64,000 bases of DNA from Elmis aenea (taxonomy: Eukaryota > Arthropoda > Insecta > Coleoptera > Elmidae): NCBI GenBank assembly GCA_947652605.1, contig OX393581.1, forward strand, positions 50,429,924 to 50,493,923, given 5' to 3'. The translations under genes and the position numbers were made by a program. Positions 47,694 to 58,590 of this stretch are shown piece after piece. The first letter of the stretch is position 1. Each line of letters opens with the position of its first letter. The notes below the pieces were generated by a model. The model ran no database searches, was not told the DNA's origin, and worked only from the letters and a program-made list of their open reading frames with translations.

Positions 47694-48167
47694 ATCAACG
47701 CGAGCTTATGACTCGCGCTTACTGGGAATTCCTCGTTCATGGGGAACAATTGCAAGCCCCAATCCCTAGCACGAAGGAGGTTCAGCGGGTTACCCGGGCC
47801 TCTCGGCCAGGGAGGACACGCTGATTCCTTCAGTGTAGCGCGCGTGCGGCCCAGAACATCTAAGGGCATCACAGACCTGTTATTGCTCAATCTCGTGCGG
47901 CTAGAAGCCGCCTGTCCCTCTAAGAAGAGTTGTTTGTACGCCGACAGTAAAAACCGCGCGCGACTAGGCGCGAACGCCAGGCCGGCGGGCCTTTGAGATG
48001 TCGGAAATACGCCTAGTTAGCAGGCTAGAGTCTCGTTCGTTATCGGAATTAACCAGACAAATCGCTCCACCAACTAAGAACGGCCATGCACCACCACCCA
48101 CCGAATCAAGAAAGAGCTCTCAATCTGTCAATCCTTCCGGTGTCCGGGCCTGGTGAGGTTTCCCTTA
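47537..48167 (-). rRNA. Partial 18S (SSU) rRNA, 3' third, antisense, ectopic copy
   Basis: On the minus strand this is the 3' part of eukaryotic SSU rRNA. It begins at GGGAAACCTCACCAGGCCCG, runs through ATTGACAGATTGAGAGCTCT, GATGCCCTTAGATGTTCTGG, TACACACCGCCCGTCGCTAC and GATGACCAAACTTGATCATT, and ends at GTAAAAGTCGTAACAAG near the true 3' end. About 630 bp, GC-rich and looking little decayed. The 5' two thirds, ITS and 28S are absent, so it is not a functional rDNA unit. Confidence 0.92.
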
Positions 48168-48174
48168 GCAAAAA

Positions 48175-48395
48175 TTAAGGGAGACTTTCATATCTTTTTT
48201 TTTCCCAAAACGTCTTCTTTCGAAGTTACACCCCCCTAAAAGGAAAACGGTGAAAGTAGCAATTCATTTTATTTCACAAATTTGGAGAAATGTAAAAAAC
48301 TGACTTTTGCTAGATATTTTTTACATACTTAAAGATTTTCCACAGCAATATTTTCATTGATCTCCCACCTTTACTACAAGGGGCTGAAAGTTTTC
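48175..48395. mobile_element. Half of palindromic element E
   Basis: AAGGGAGACTTTCATATC, CGTCTTCTTTCGAAGTTACA and TCTCCCACCTTTACTACAAG match one arm of 33251-33844. It stops at GGGGCTGAAAG, the centre of the full element. Confidence 0.6.
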
Positions 48396-48399
48396 AATG

Positions 48400-48870
48400 C
48401 AGTGTACGTACCCATTCTCACGTACAGTTCAGAAACTTGGACCCTAAATCAAAAACGAAAACAAAAAATACAGGTACAGGAAATAGATTCCTGAGAAGAA
48501 TAGAGGGATGTAGACTGATCGATAAAATCAGTAACGAAAAAATTCGAAATAACCTAGGAGTAGCAGATATTAAGAAAAATATGGAGACGAATCAATTAAG
48601 GTGCCTTGGGCATCTACGTATGCCAGAAAGCAGATACGCGAAAATAGAACGGAAAATGAAGATGGAGGGAAAAGGAAATAGAGGAAGACCAAGAATAAAA
48701 TGGGTAAAAGAAGTGAGGCAGAGACTAGTAGAAATAGGAGTCAGCTGGAGAGATGTGCCACAATTAGCTAACGATAGGCAGGAATGGAGAAACATAACAC
48801 AGAAATGGAAAAGCGTACCTCGACACCGAAAGGTACAAGAGGATCCGATTAAGAAGGAGAAGAGTGGTTG
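48400..48870 (+). mobile_element. LINE family d C-terminal fragment
   Basis: Reads VYVPILTYSSETW, then after frame changes RFLRRIEGCRLIDKISNEK, METNQLRCLGHLRMPESRYA, GNRGRPRIKWVKEV and GVSWRDVPQLANDRQEWRNI, nearly the same as 39460-39790. 5'-truncated. Confidence 0.8.
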
Positions 48871-49884
48871 ATCATATATTTTGTGGCAAGAAGGAGGTAG
48901 CTCCAACATACAAAACAACAAGTTTATATAATTGGAGCTACATTCTTTTTGCAGTAAACCCTTCAATTAGTGTTTATCTGTCAAAGAAAGTGATATTGAA
49001 AAATTAAATCTTGATTTCCTCAATGGCCAGATTACTCAATATTTTTTCTCGTAAGGTTGGTGTATAAGTGACACTTTTCTCATGTTTTTAAATGTCTAAA
49101 ATGATTTAACGTTGTAATTTGAACTCGTGCTGAAATATGAATTTGTTTTCGCTTACGACAGGGTGAAATTAGTCAATTTGTCGGAGTGAGCTTGTCAGTA
49201 AGGCTTTCGACTTTCAACTTGTTTTTGTTTCTTTGCTCATGGAGAGCCCCTTTACATCCGAGGTAAGACAAAAGGTTTGAAAACGTCACGGAAATAAGCA
49301 TAATGGACAAGGCGCACTGCGATGTAAAAAGCGAGTGACATTTAAATTGCGAATGCAGGAAGTGCAGTACTTAGTCGAGAGACGTACAAGAGTTTTAAAA
49401 TAAAAAATAAAGCTCGTGCAGCAGCGTTTATTGTGCTCGAGGAAATAAAATTGAAAAATTTGATTTCCGCTGGTAATTAAAGTTTTTTGCACTAAATACT
49501 GTTAACTTTTCTCATTATAAAATCTACTTCGAATTTTTTTAATTACGTTCTGTATAGTGCATAATGGTTTAGCGTTCTTTTTGTTCGTGTAAAGTTGTTG
49601 CGCGCTAGTTGGGCTTTCATAAAGTATGCTAATAAAAAGAGCTACACGGATGTTTTTTAGTTTCCAGGAAATCGATATAAAAATTTAAATTTATCTCGTT
49701 GTTTAATTTACTGATATAAGTGCAATAATCGTACTCAAGCAAGTAAATGTGTTTCTTAATACTGTACTTAAAACATATTGTATTATTTTTCATTTTAACG
49801 TTTATTAACGAAATCGAATTAGCGACGAAATTCCCAGAATTAGCCCACAGGTCATTCAAAGAGCACACAAAAAATAAAGGATTT
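48871..49884. other. Unannotated DNA
   Basis: No supported gene. A short minus-strand ORF near 49286-49492 lacks recognisable features. Confidence 0.35.
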
Positions 49885-50700
49885 TGTCTGTCAAAGTGAA
49901 GGAATTTTTATACGCGAACGACTTAATTTTAGCTACCCCAAATGAAAAAGAACTACAAAGAGAGCTGAACATATGGAAAGAACATCTTGATGAATTCGGC
50001 CTGAAATAAATAATGACAAATCAGAGATAATAGTAATATCAAGAGAGGGGGAAAACATCGACATAACCATTGATGGACACAGCTTGAACACGACCAAAAA
50101 TCGAAATACCTGGGTTCGATTATTAACAATAAAGGAAGTATAGAACAAGAAATTAATAATAGAATAAGGGCTGTAAATAATTTATTCTACTCATTGAAAA
50201 AGGGATTTTTAAACAAGAGAGAAGTAAATAAACAAAACTTGAAAGTGTATAACTCTGTTTTCATACCAACGCTAATACATTATATGGAAGCGAATTTTGG
50301 ACCCTCACAAACAGGTTAAAATCAAAAATTGTAGCAGCAGAGAAGAGATGAGGGTTTTAAGGAAAATAGAAGCGGTTACTAAATTGGATGAAATCAAGAA
50401 CGAAGAAATTAGGAAGAGGTTCGAAGTTGATTCAATCATTCAAAAAATAGAAGAAAGACAACTTAACTGGTTTGGGCACCTAATCAGAATGAAGGATGGG
50501 AATCCTGTAAAAGAAATATGGGACGCAAGCTGGGATAGAAAAAATAGCAGAGGGAGACCACGTAGAAGCTGGAACCAACACGAGGGACAAGTATTGTCAA
50601 GGAAGAGCACCACATGGAACGAGGCTGCAAAATTAGCCAAGAACAGAATTGAAGGAAAAAGTTCTGCAAATTAGAACACCTAGACGCCTAACGGCAAAAG
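49885..50700 (+). mobile_element. LINE family e, RT end and C-terminus
   Basis: The plus strand reads VKEFLYANDLILATPNEKEL (motif C with A-N-D for A-D-D), a broken thumb, then MRVLRKIEAVTKLDEIKNEE, RQLNWFGHLIRMKDGNPVKE and RGRPRRSWN. The catalytic Asp change and frame breaks make it inactive. Confidence 0.75.
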
Positions 50701-50729
50701 AGGAACGAATAACTAACTAACTTATTGTC

Positions 50730-51145
50730 GGATTAAAACGCTAACGGTGCTAATCAATAAAATATGGAAGGCAGCAAAAATTCCTATGTAATGGAAAATT
50801 GACATTATCATCCCTATATACAAAAAGGGTGATATTAAAGAATGCAAAAGCTACAGGGGGTTAACCCTGAGTGCTGTAGCAAAGCTGTACGAGCGAATCC
50901 TAAATAATATGTAAACTTAAAGTACAGATAGAACATCAATTGTCGGATTTCCAGAGTGGAATTAGAAAAGGGAACAACATACAGGAGGATCATATCTTCA
51001 CCCTGCAACAACTATCCGAGTAGATATTAGAACAAAATCTTGAAGCCTTTGTCGCTTTAGAGAAGGTTTTTGGACGAATACCAAGGGGAGAGGTGTGGAG
51101 AACATTAAAAGAAAGAAAAGCCATATCAAGTATATTTTAAGTATG
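50730..51145 (+). mobile_element. LINE RT N-terminal fragment
   Basis: Reads KIDIIIPIYKKGDIKECKSY then RGLTLSAVAKLYERILNN, the conserved start of the LINE RT domain (P.yKKGd...C.nYRgItL), followed by a decayed QSG and IPRGEVWRTLKE stretch. Opposite part of the domain from family e just upstream. Confidence 0.75.
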
Positions 51146-51159
51146 AGTTTATAACAAAA

Positions 51160-51420
51160 CAAGGGCTTTTCAGGCCCCTGTGAAGGTGGCAGATGATTGA
51201 AAATGTTAAAATGGAAACTTTTTAATATGTATAGAACATCTACCAAATATTATTCTCCTACATTTATCCAAATTTGAAAAATATAATAAAAACCTAATTT
51301 TATCCCCCCCAACTTCGAAAGGAGATGTCTAAGGAAACAAATTTATATGAAAGACTCCTGTTAATTTTCTATAAGGAATCACCACCCAATTTTTTTCGCA
51401 ATATTTAAGAAACACCCTGA
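51160..51420. mobile_element. Half of palindromic element E
   Basis: TTCAGGCCCCTGTGAAGGTG, AGATGATTGAAAATGTTAAA, GGAGATGTCTAAGGAAAC and TTAAGAAACACCCTGAATA match the right arm of 33251-33844. It starts at the same internal point as the 48175-48395 half-copy. Confidence 0.7.
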
Positions 51421-52689
51421 ATAATTAATATGGAAAACTTAACCTAATATATTGGTGCGCACTGTATATTTAAATTAGTTTGTACTATCGACTTGTTTTT
51501 AGATTTTATATTATTTTTGAACATTAAAAGAAAAAACAACTTCGTAAATATTTTCCTGGCATTTGTTTCTCCCTTAAATTTAAAAACAGAATCCGCTGCG
51601 CGTTAGTCGAATGTAAAACATAAAATTAATTTAATTTCGGAGGCCCAACTTACAAACTAACTTATTTATCGGATTATAAATGGATTCAGTAGTTCCGAAA
51701 AACTTTCCCATAAATATTCAGAAGTTAAATTAATCGCCTGATCTGAATCTGTTACTAGTTTTAAACGAGTTTGGATGCCGAACGTAGTTATGCATAAATT
51801 GTGTTAAATGTGGATTTGTTTACCTGCAGTGGAGGAAGCAACTTGTTGCAGTGATAAAACTCGGGAATAAGCAATATATTTACCCGTCGCGGTTGTCAAA
51901 GAAGTTGGATTGATTAAAGTTTTCTAAGGTGGCACTTTATAACTTACTTTTCCTTTTTTGTTTTGTACGTGCTGATGCATCAAGTAAAAGCATCCTATTC
52001 AGTTAAAAGACATTTTTCTAGCAAGTTGCATATCTGTAATACAATATCAAAAACTACAATGGCTTCTGTGAATAAACGGTTTCACTTCACAAGTCTGTAT
52101 ATTCAGACGATATTTTACACGGTAAGAATTACAAAGTGAGTTGGTTAAATGAGGCAAAATGTGCTTCTCTTAGATAATTACTACTTATGCTTTATTCTTT
52201 TTAAATTCTTTATGACACTCTAGCTCTAGATATTACCACTAAACAATAACAAGCAATTTTTTTACATCCTATACATCTTGGTTGGAGTTATTTTTACATG
52301 AAACATGCTTCAATTGTTTATAAAACTACAGAATGATGTTGATAATTTCCTATGTGTTTCACTGAAGTTATGTTAAATAAGACAGTAATTCAAGAAAATT
52401 GATGAGCAAATTATATAATATAAGCAATTTATATAATGTATTTCTTAATAAGTTTATTCAAGTATTTTTTTACTGCCATTAATATTCAATAAATACTTAA
52501 GTATTAAATAAACTCATCAGTACATTTTAAAATATAACTGTAAGTAATTTATACAACGTATTTCAATAAACGTTCATGCAAGTATTAAAGCATCGTCATT
52601 AATAGAAGTGATGAAGTCTTAGGACATTTCACTTTGTTTTAAATTTTAATATAACTCTTGTAAATAAGGGTTTATAGGAAAGCTAATCC
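51421..52689. other. Unannotated DNA
   Basis: No gene or repeat recognised. Confidence 0.35.
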
Positions 52690-53104
52690 ATCATATCTTT
52701 ATATTTTGCTATAGTAACAGGACGAGCATTTAATTGTTCTCTATATGTTTGATTTATGATTCTATCTTTTTTGGTTCTTTCTTGGATTTTTCTTGGAAAT
52801 CTCATTTGTGCTGCATTCACTTGGCTACTATTTTTATTTGTTAGTGTCCATGTTTCACTTCCGTATAAAAGTGCTTGGAGTTACTACCTTTTTGACCACT
52901 TCCACTTTTGTTCGTTGTGGGACTATTTCCAAAAACAGTTGTTCTTAAACTGTTATATATTCTTCCCACATTTCCTGTACATTCGCTTATTTCCTTGTCC
53001 ATTCCTCCATTTTGCTCTATGATCACAATATTTAAAGCTTTCTACCTGTTCCAAGCTAAGCCCATTTAAAGTGATGTTATGCCCTTTGTTCTCTGTTGTA
53101 ACGA
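52690..53104 (-). mobile_element. LINE family f fragment, inverted half
   Basis: The minus strand reads NITLNGLSLEQVESFKY, then SIIEQNGGMDKEISECTGN-type thumb sequence, then NSSQVNAAQMRFPRKIQERT and KKDRIINQTYREQL. This last part is repeated on the plus strand at 53140-53250. Confidence 0.7.
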
Positions 53105-53560
53105 TCATAGTTTTTAACGGAAGTGAAACGTGGACACTCACAAAAAAAAATAGTAGCCAAGTGAATGCAGCACAAATGAGATTTCCAAGAAAAATCCAAG
53201 AAAGAACCAAAAAAGATAGAATCATAAATCAAACATATAGAGAACAATTAAAGATAAAATCAGTTGAAACACAAATACAAAACATACAGCAGGGATGGTT
53301 GGGTCATATTTATAGGATGAAGGAAGAATGGTTATCCAGAAAAAGTCTAAGAAGCAAGATCACAGGGATAAAACAAAAGAGGTAGACCAAGAAAAACCCG
53401 GCAAGACGAAGTTAAAAAAGCAGCAACTGATAGGAACATCAAATAGAAAGACATGAAAAAGCTAGCACAAGACAGAAAATCATGGAAAAATTCAGCACAT
53501 CACAACTCATCAGTCCTACAACTAGCAGTAGAAGGACTCATGACTAAATAAATATTAATA
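53105..53560 (+). mobile_element. LINE family f C-terminal fragment
   Basis: Reads VFNGSETWTLTKKNSSQVNA, AQMRFPRKIQERTKKDRIIN, IQQGWLGHIYRMKEEWLSRK, then RGRPRKTRQDEVKKA and DMKKLAQDRKSWKNSAHHNS, ending at AGTCATGACTAAATAAATA. It forms a head-to-head inverted pair with the preceding fragment. Confidence 0.75.
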
Positions 53561-53798
53561 AACATTATTTTTCGGTCCTGATAGTAAAGAATCGCGTATG
53601 AATCTGCAATGGGACCAACACAGTCACAGATATAAATTTTTCAGCGTCCCATAAATTGTGTCCGTATTTATTTTGCGAAGTTGAACGAGCCGTACATACA
53701 AAATAAACAATTTACATAATACAACATCGATTCTAACTAAAAATGTGAGACTATAAAACTGTCCGACGTATTTTATGTGTGCGATTTGTTTCAGAACG

Positions 53799-53949
53799 AT
53801 GAAGGCATTCGGCACGGCGATCGTATGGTGTATTTTGAACGTTTGCGTTTACGGCACTGTTTCATTAAAATCGTGGACAGCTGAAAATGAAATAGATGGT
53901 CTGGAAACTCATCCCATAAATCCGAAATCACCTGCGTCGGAGCTTCACG
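53799..53949 (+). CDS. First coding exon of a predicted secreted protein (unknown family)
   Basis: ATG at 53799, five bases after a good acceptor (GATTTGTTTCAG), so a non-coding exon lies upstream. Residues 1-21 (MKAFGTAIVWCILNVCVYGT) form a signal peptide: short basic start, hydrophobic core, small residues near the cut. The mature part begins VSLKSWTAENEIDGLETHPI, followed by NPKSPASELH, and the exon ends with one base of a split codon before GTAAGT. I do not recognise the family and see no convincing second coding exon in the remaining 10 kb, so the gene probably continues beyond the window. Its 5' exon may be the one ending at 34738. Confidence 0.6.
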
Positions 53950-54269
53950 GTAAGTTAATAATGTTCATAAATTTTCGATGTATTCATGTACAATTATCAA
54001 ATAAAGCGGAGTTAAATCCCTCGTGGAAGTGAACGGAGAGGCAGCTGACTCGCTCTTGACATTTCTGTGCAGGCTTCATATTGATTGACTTGCATTTATA
54101 ATAAATTGTTTACGTCGTTTGTTCGATTTTAATTAATAATACGTAATTAGCGCGTCTTAACAGACGCACAATGAAAATTAATGATGAGCTCGATGTTATT
54201 CTAAATATTAAATTCATGCCACGTTGGAGATTTAACTGTATTTAAATCGTAAACAAGTTATACTAAATT

Positions 54270-54777
54270 TTGTAATCTAGCAACATATCCACTGATATTG
54301 CAGCAGCAAATGTTGACTCTCCTGAAAACACTTGAACGGTTAAGAAATAGGTGGCAAGATTTTTTTCTGAAGCTTGCAAAAGAACTGGTAATAACTCCGA
54401 ATGACGAAAGAGCGATCAAGGGCTTGAGCTTGAGTTGTTACACCTTTAAATCTCCCTATAATCTCTTTTTCCGTCGTGCTTGTGTTTGCTAAGTGAAAAG
54501 TGAAAGTATTATATGTGTTCTTCGGAAGGCCTAGAACTTTCTTGAGGTATCTTGCCTTCACTCCATCTAGCTGCAATAGATGCCCTGCCTTTTGGACCGT
54601 GCACAAGGATCCATAACAATATGTTGCTGCAGGCAAGATCTTTATATTGTACCTAAAGCTTAATTGCAGTGATTAGACTTAGGTTTTGTACATTCTTCAG
54701 GGATCCTATCACTTAAGCCATTTTTCTTCTTCTTGGGTTGATATGTTTGGTTAGGGTTAGTGTTGCTTGAAGTGTTA
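54270..54777 (-). mobile_element. LINE family g, C-terminal part (left of the hAT)
   Basis: The minus strand reads VTLQATLTLTKHINPRRRKM, then AATYCYGSLCTVQKAGHL and QLDGVKARYLKKVLGLPKNT. The arrangement and the LGLPKNT motif are those of the region after the RT thumb. Continues the frame from 56109. Confidence 0.75.
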
Positions 54778-54785
54778 CTCTTAGG

Positions 54786-56100
54786 CAGGCCCGGACTGGC
54801 CATCTGGCAGTTCGGGCAAATGCCCGAAGGGCCGGTGCCCGAATGGGCCGGTTTGGGCCGGTCTAAGCTACGGGCTTAATAAGTTCGGCGCTGAAGTAAA
54901 CGGAGCGCAAAAATTATGATCAAAGGTGGCATTATAACATTTGCCCGTATAATACGGGCCGTATTCAATCTTAACGTTTTTCAGGGGCTCCACAATACGC
55001 AATAGCGTCGTATGTTTGATCGCACCACTCGTGCTTCAGAAATAGTCCCGATATTATCCGAAACCTGACGCATAGCTATAGATGGCGTGTGCATGTGTAT
55101 ATAGTAGTTTCATAATCTACTTATTTTATAAAACATATTGTTTATTAAACAGATTCATAATAAATATATTGATGCGAGTTTATTAAGTCTGCGTAAGTGG
55201 TTACCATATAAAGCTTTTAGTGGGCCATAGAAGTTGATGCATGGTCTCAAACTAATTTTAAGATGGAAAAATATCATTAAAAATTCATGACACTAGATTT
55301 TAGCGATTTTAGAAATATGCGCAAGAGTAAAGTGCCCGTATTTTAGGTTTTCAAAAAAGTTTTTTTGAAACTTTTTTAAAATTCTTAAATTCTTAAAATA
55401 CTAGCACTTTACTCTTGCAAATATTTCTAAAATCGCTAAAATCTAGTGTCATATGAATTTTTATTGAATTTTTTTGAAACTCAAAATTAGTTTTAGACCA
55501 TGCACCAACTTTTCGTAGGGATAAAAAATTTTGAGAAACCTACAATAAAAATCGTTTCCATTTATTGCAGACTTTTTGAATGTTAAAATTACTTCAAAAA
55601 TAAAAATTGAAATTTTAACGTCAAATTTTACATTTTTGTTTTATTATTAATTCTAAATAATCTTTTCCCATGAGTTTTTTTTTGTATAGGTAAGTTGTTT
55701 TCAATAAGGGCACATTACTCTTATGAATATTTCTGAAATCGCTAAAATCTAGTGCTGTATGAATTTTTTAAATTTTTTTTTATCTTAAAATTAGTTTGAG
55801 GTAATGCACCAACTTTTATCAAGAACTAATAATTTACAATAAAATCCATGATAAAAATTATTCCATTTGTTGCATACTTTTTGAATGACGCTTTATAAAG
55901 AATATAACGTGAAAAATTAATAAATTAGTTGTGAAAAATAATAGTCAAGTTTCTTTAAAAATCAAAAACATCAAAAGTTCTTAATTTTTTAAATTTAAAT
56001 CAATTGATTTTTTAAATAAAAATTAAATTTTGACCAACCCTGGCTGTGGGCCTCTATAATCTGAATGCCCGGGCCGATTTTTGTTCCCAGTCCGTCACTG
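54786..56100. mobile_element. Non-autonomous hAT element, 1315 bp, 8-bp target duplication
   Basis: Ends CAGGCCCGGACTGGCC and the reverse complement of CAGTGACGGACTGGG. Flanks CTCTTAGG (54778-54785) and CTCCTAGG (56101-56108) are an 8-bp duplication with one change. The inside holds a palindrome (55287-55460) built on CATGACACTAGATTTTAGCG and a third copy of the unit near 55740; no transposase frame. It interrupts a LINE reading frame exactly between EYEYLG and VTLQAT. Confidence 0.9.
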
Positions 56101-56108
56101 CTCCTAGG

Positions 56109-56950
56109 TATTCATATTCATTGATGAAGTCGACATGTTGGTTTCCTATGTAAGCTTTGTCGCTATTTTTGAGTACCTCCCTTTCGAAATTTCATCATTG
56201 TGCTCTTTGTGTGGTTAATAACCAGTTTGTTTATTTCGCACCACAGGCTGAGGCGGTTCAAACTTATCTGAAGTTGTTGGAGGTCTTTAGAGTATATAAC
56301 TAGGTCATCTGCGTAAATTAGGGAGCATGATTCGTGCGTTTTTATAAAGTTCGGCAGGTCCTGTACAAATGCCAGGAATAGTGTCGGGCTCAAGGTATTT
56401 CCTTATAACACTCCTCGTTTTTGAGTGATTGGATTTGATAGTTCTTTCTCATTATCTACTTTTATTAATTTCTGTTCATCATATCATGGATTACTTTGCA
56501 TATCGTCCCTTTTCGTAGATACTCCTTCTAAATTTCTTACCACGAAGCTTAAATCTTCATCTTCTTGGGCGATGACCACCTGGTCGTCCGCAAAACTCAG
56601 AGTGTACAGGTGTTTATTTCTGATCGGGACTCCCATACCTTAACACTTTCTCTTCCACATTCTCAGCGCTTGTTTTGTTTATAAATGTTTTAACTGCTTT
56701 TATCATTCAATCTGATATTTCCAATTCTTGCAAAGCATGCCATAATTTTATTCTGGGTACAGAGACGTAAGTTTCAGATCTATAAAAGCCAGGTGAACGG
56801 CTCTGTTCTTAGCCAGTTTTTTCTCTTCTAGTTGTTGGATTGTATAGATGTAATCTACCTATACATGACGTTTGCGCTGTGAATCCTGCTTTGGTACTCT
56901 CCGATTTTGCCCTTAAATTTTTGTTCTAGTTTTTTTTTAAATAATTGTGT
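56109..56950 (-). mobile_element. LINE family g, RT part (right of the hAT)
   Basis: The minus strand reads, with breaks, a QSGF-region remnant, SPTLFLAFVQDLPNFIKTHE, SCSLIYADDLVIYSKDLQQL (motif C, YADD intact), INKLVINHTKSTMMKFRKGG and DKAYIGNQHVDFINEYEYLG (thumb). A second RT-like copy of motif C (VVIAQEDED-type) near 56560 suggests two overlapping fragments. Confidence 0.75.
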
Positions 56951-57930
56951 TACGATATAATATGAAGTGTATGTACCAGATACACTGCGCCAGAACGAAT
57001 TCCTTTACTATTGTGCCTGACGGAGGGTTAAAATAAGTTTCAACTGTTGATTTTCCCCTGTATATTACATCTTTAAATTCTATTTAGTTGTATGAAGACA
57101 CTTGTGCGTTTAAGACAATTTCGCGCTCCACCATTTGCCAAAATACCACCATAAATTTATCTTCGGCGATAAACGTAATTAATGGCTAATAAATTTTCTC
57201 CTAATAACTTCCTTCTACTTCAAAATACGCTTGCGGCCATTATCATACTTGATGCGAGCATTAGACTCCCTTTTTATTGCCTTTAAAACATTATTTAGTT
57301 ATCTCGAAAGTAAAACAACGCGAAATAACATCGGTGTAATTAAAACAGAGTCAGTATTTGCTCGCATAAATCGGTAACGCGAGTTAAAAAATGATTGGAT
57401 TCGATTCGAGAGTTGTAAAACAGCTGCTAGGCGAGTTGTATTTAAAGTTCGAGTTGGCGTTTGAAATTTTTCAATCACCTGTCCGAAAGCAACATTGCGT
57501 AAATCAAATATTTAATATACTTTTGCGTGCCGTGAGCGTAGCGATTTCGTTATAAAAGTTTTTATTTTTACGAAGTATAAAAAAGTATTGACACGCAAAA
57601 TTTTTCGATTTTAATATTTCGACGTATTTGCACGTTTCAAGGTTCTCTAAACATGTTTTGCTGTATAAAATGCTCATATTTTTCACATGAATTAATTATG
57701 AAACCGAAACTAACCACCAGAGGGTGCAATAGTCGTAGAACAGGAACCCGGAAGGGGACCACCTTCGCGGTAATAATAATAACAATAATAAAAATTACTG
57801 CGACGGATATGTAATATTGGAGACTGAGCTGTGGAGTTACAAGGATAGACAAGACAACGAAAGATCGTTTTACAGACCATAAATGCATGTTCCAAGCTAA
57901 AATATTCACGAACGAATGTAATATCTGCTA
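56951..57930. other. Unannotated DNA
   Basis: No supported gene. A short (AAT)n-like run at 57771-57795 is the only repeat noted. Confidence 0.35.
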
Positions 57931-58590
57931 TACAGGGTGATAGGGTATGGATCTGAAATTTTGGTTATAACGATAATGGCATCTGATGTGTTTATTGAAA
58001 ATAGTTTCAAGATGGCGACACTTCCGGATATACCGGAAGTTGACGTCTACTTTCTTATTTCAAATACAATGGTCTATTTTTTTATTGCGTATTTGGATTT
58101 AAAACGTTATTATAGAGGGACTTTTATTAGCATTTCTACCTAAATGCAGTAATTTTTTAGATTTTTGGACTTTTTTGAAAATTTTTTGATTTTCATCGTG
58201 ATGCTTAATATTATCTAACGCCGCCATTTTTGAAGAAAAAACGCTTAAATTTAGACCATGCCTAGAACAAACCTTGAAGTACATCCTGGAATTTTTGCAA
58301 TTGATGCATTACTTACAGGGTGTCCAAAATTTAATTTTCTTTTAATACAACTTCAGACCACTAACACTCGTTTTTTTTAAATACAAGGCCCAAACTTTTT
58401 TTCCATTTTCATCCATCTGCATCAATCTGTATTAGCGTTTCCTATACCTATCTGCAACAATTCTCGAGTTATTAAGAATTTTTGATAAAGTTAAGAGAAA
58501 TTGCTACATTTTTAAATAATAATAATGGACTTAAAAAATTCAGTGCAACGTCCCTCACAGACACTTTAAGCCTGGCGAAGGGTTAAGAGT
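57931..58590 (+). mobile_element. Composite repeat X, copy 2 (uninterrupted)
   Basis: Starts ATACAGGGTGATAGGGTATG, contains a CTTCCGG...CCGGAAG hairpin near 58020 and ACTTACAGGGTGTCC near 58312, and continues to about 58520. It matches 24590-24180 and 22218-22040 in reverse, and preserves the empty target of the piggyBac-like insertion. Confidence 0.7.

Noticed and set aside
47567..47996. ORFs of 107 and 85 codons
   Set aside because: They lie within the 18S rRNA fragment and are open only because of its GC-rich composition.
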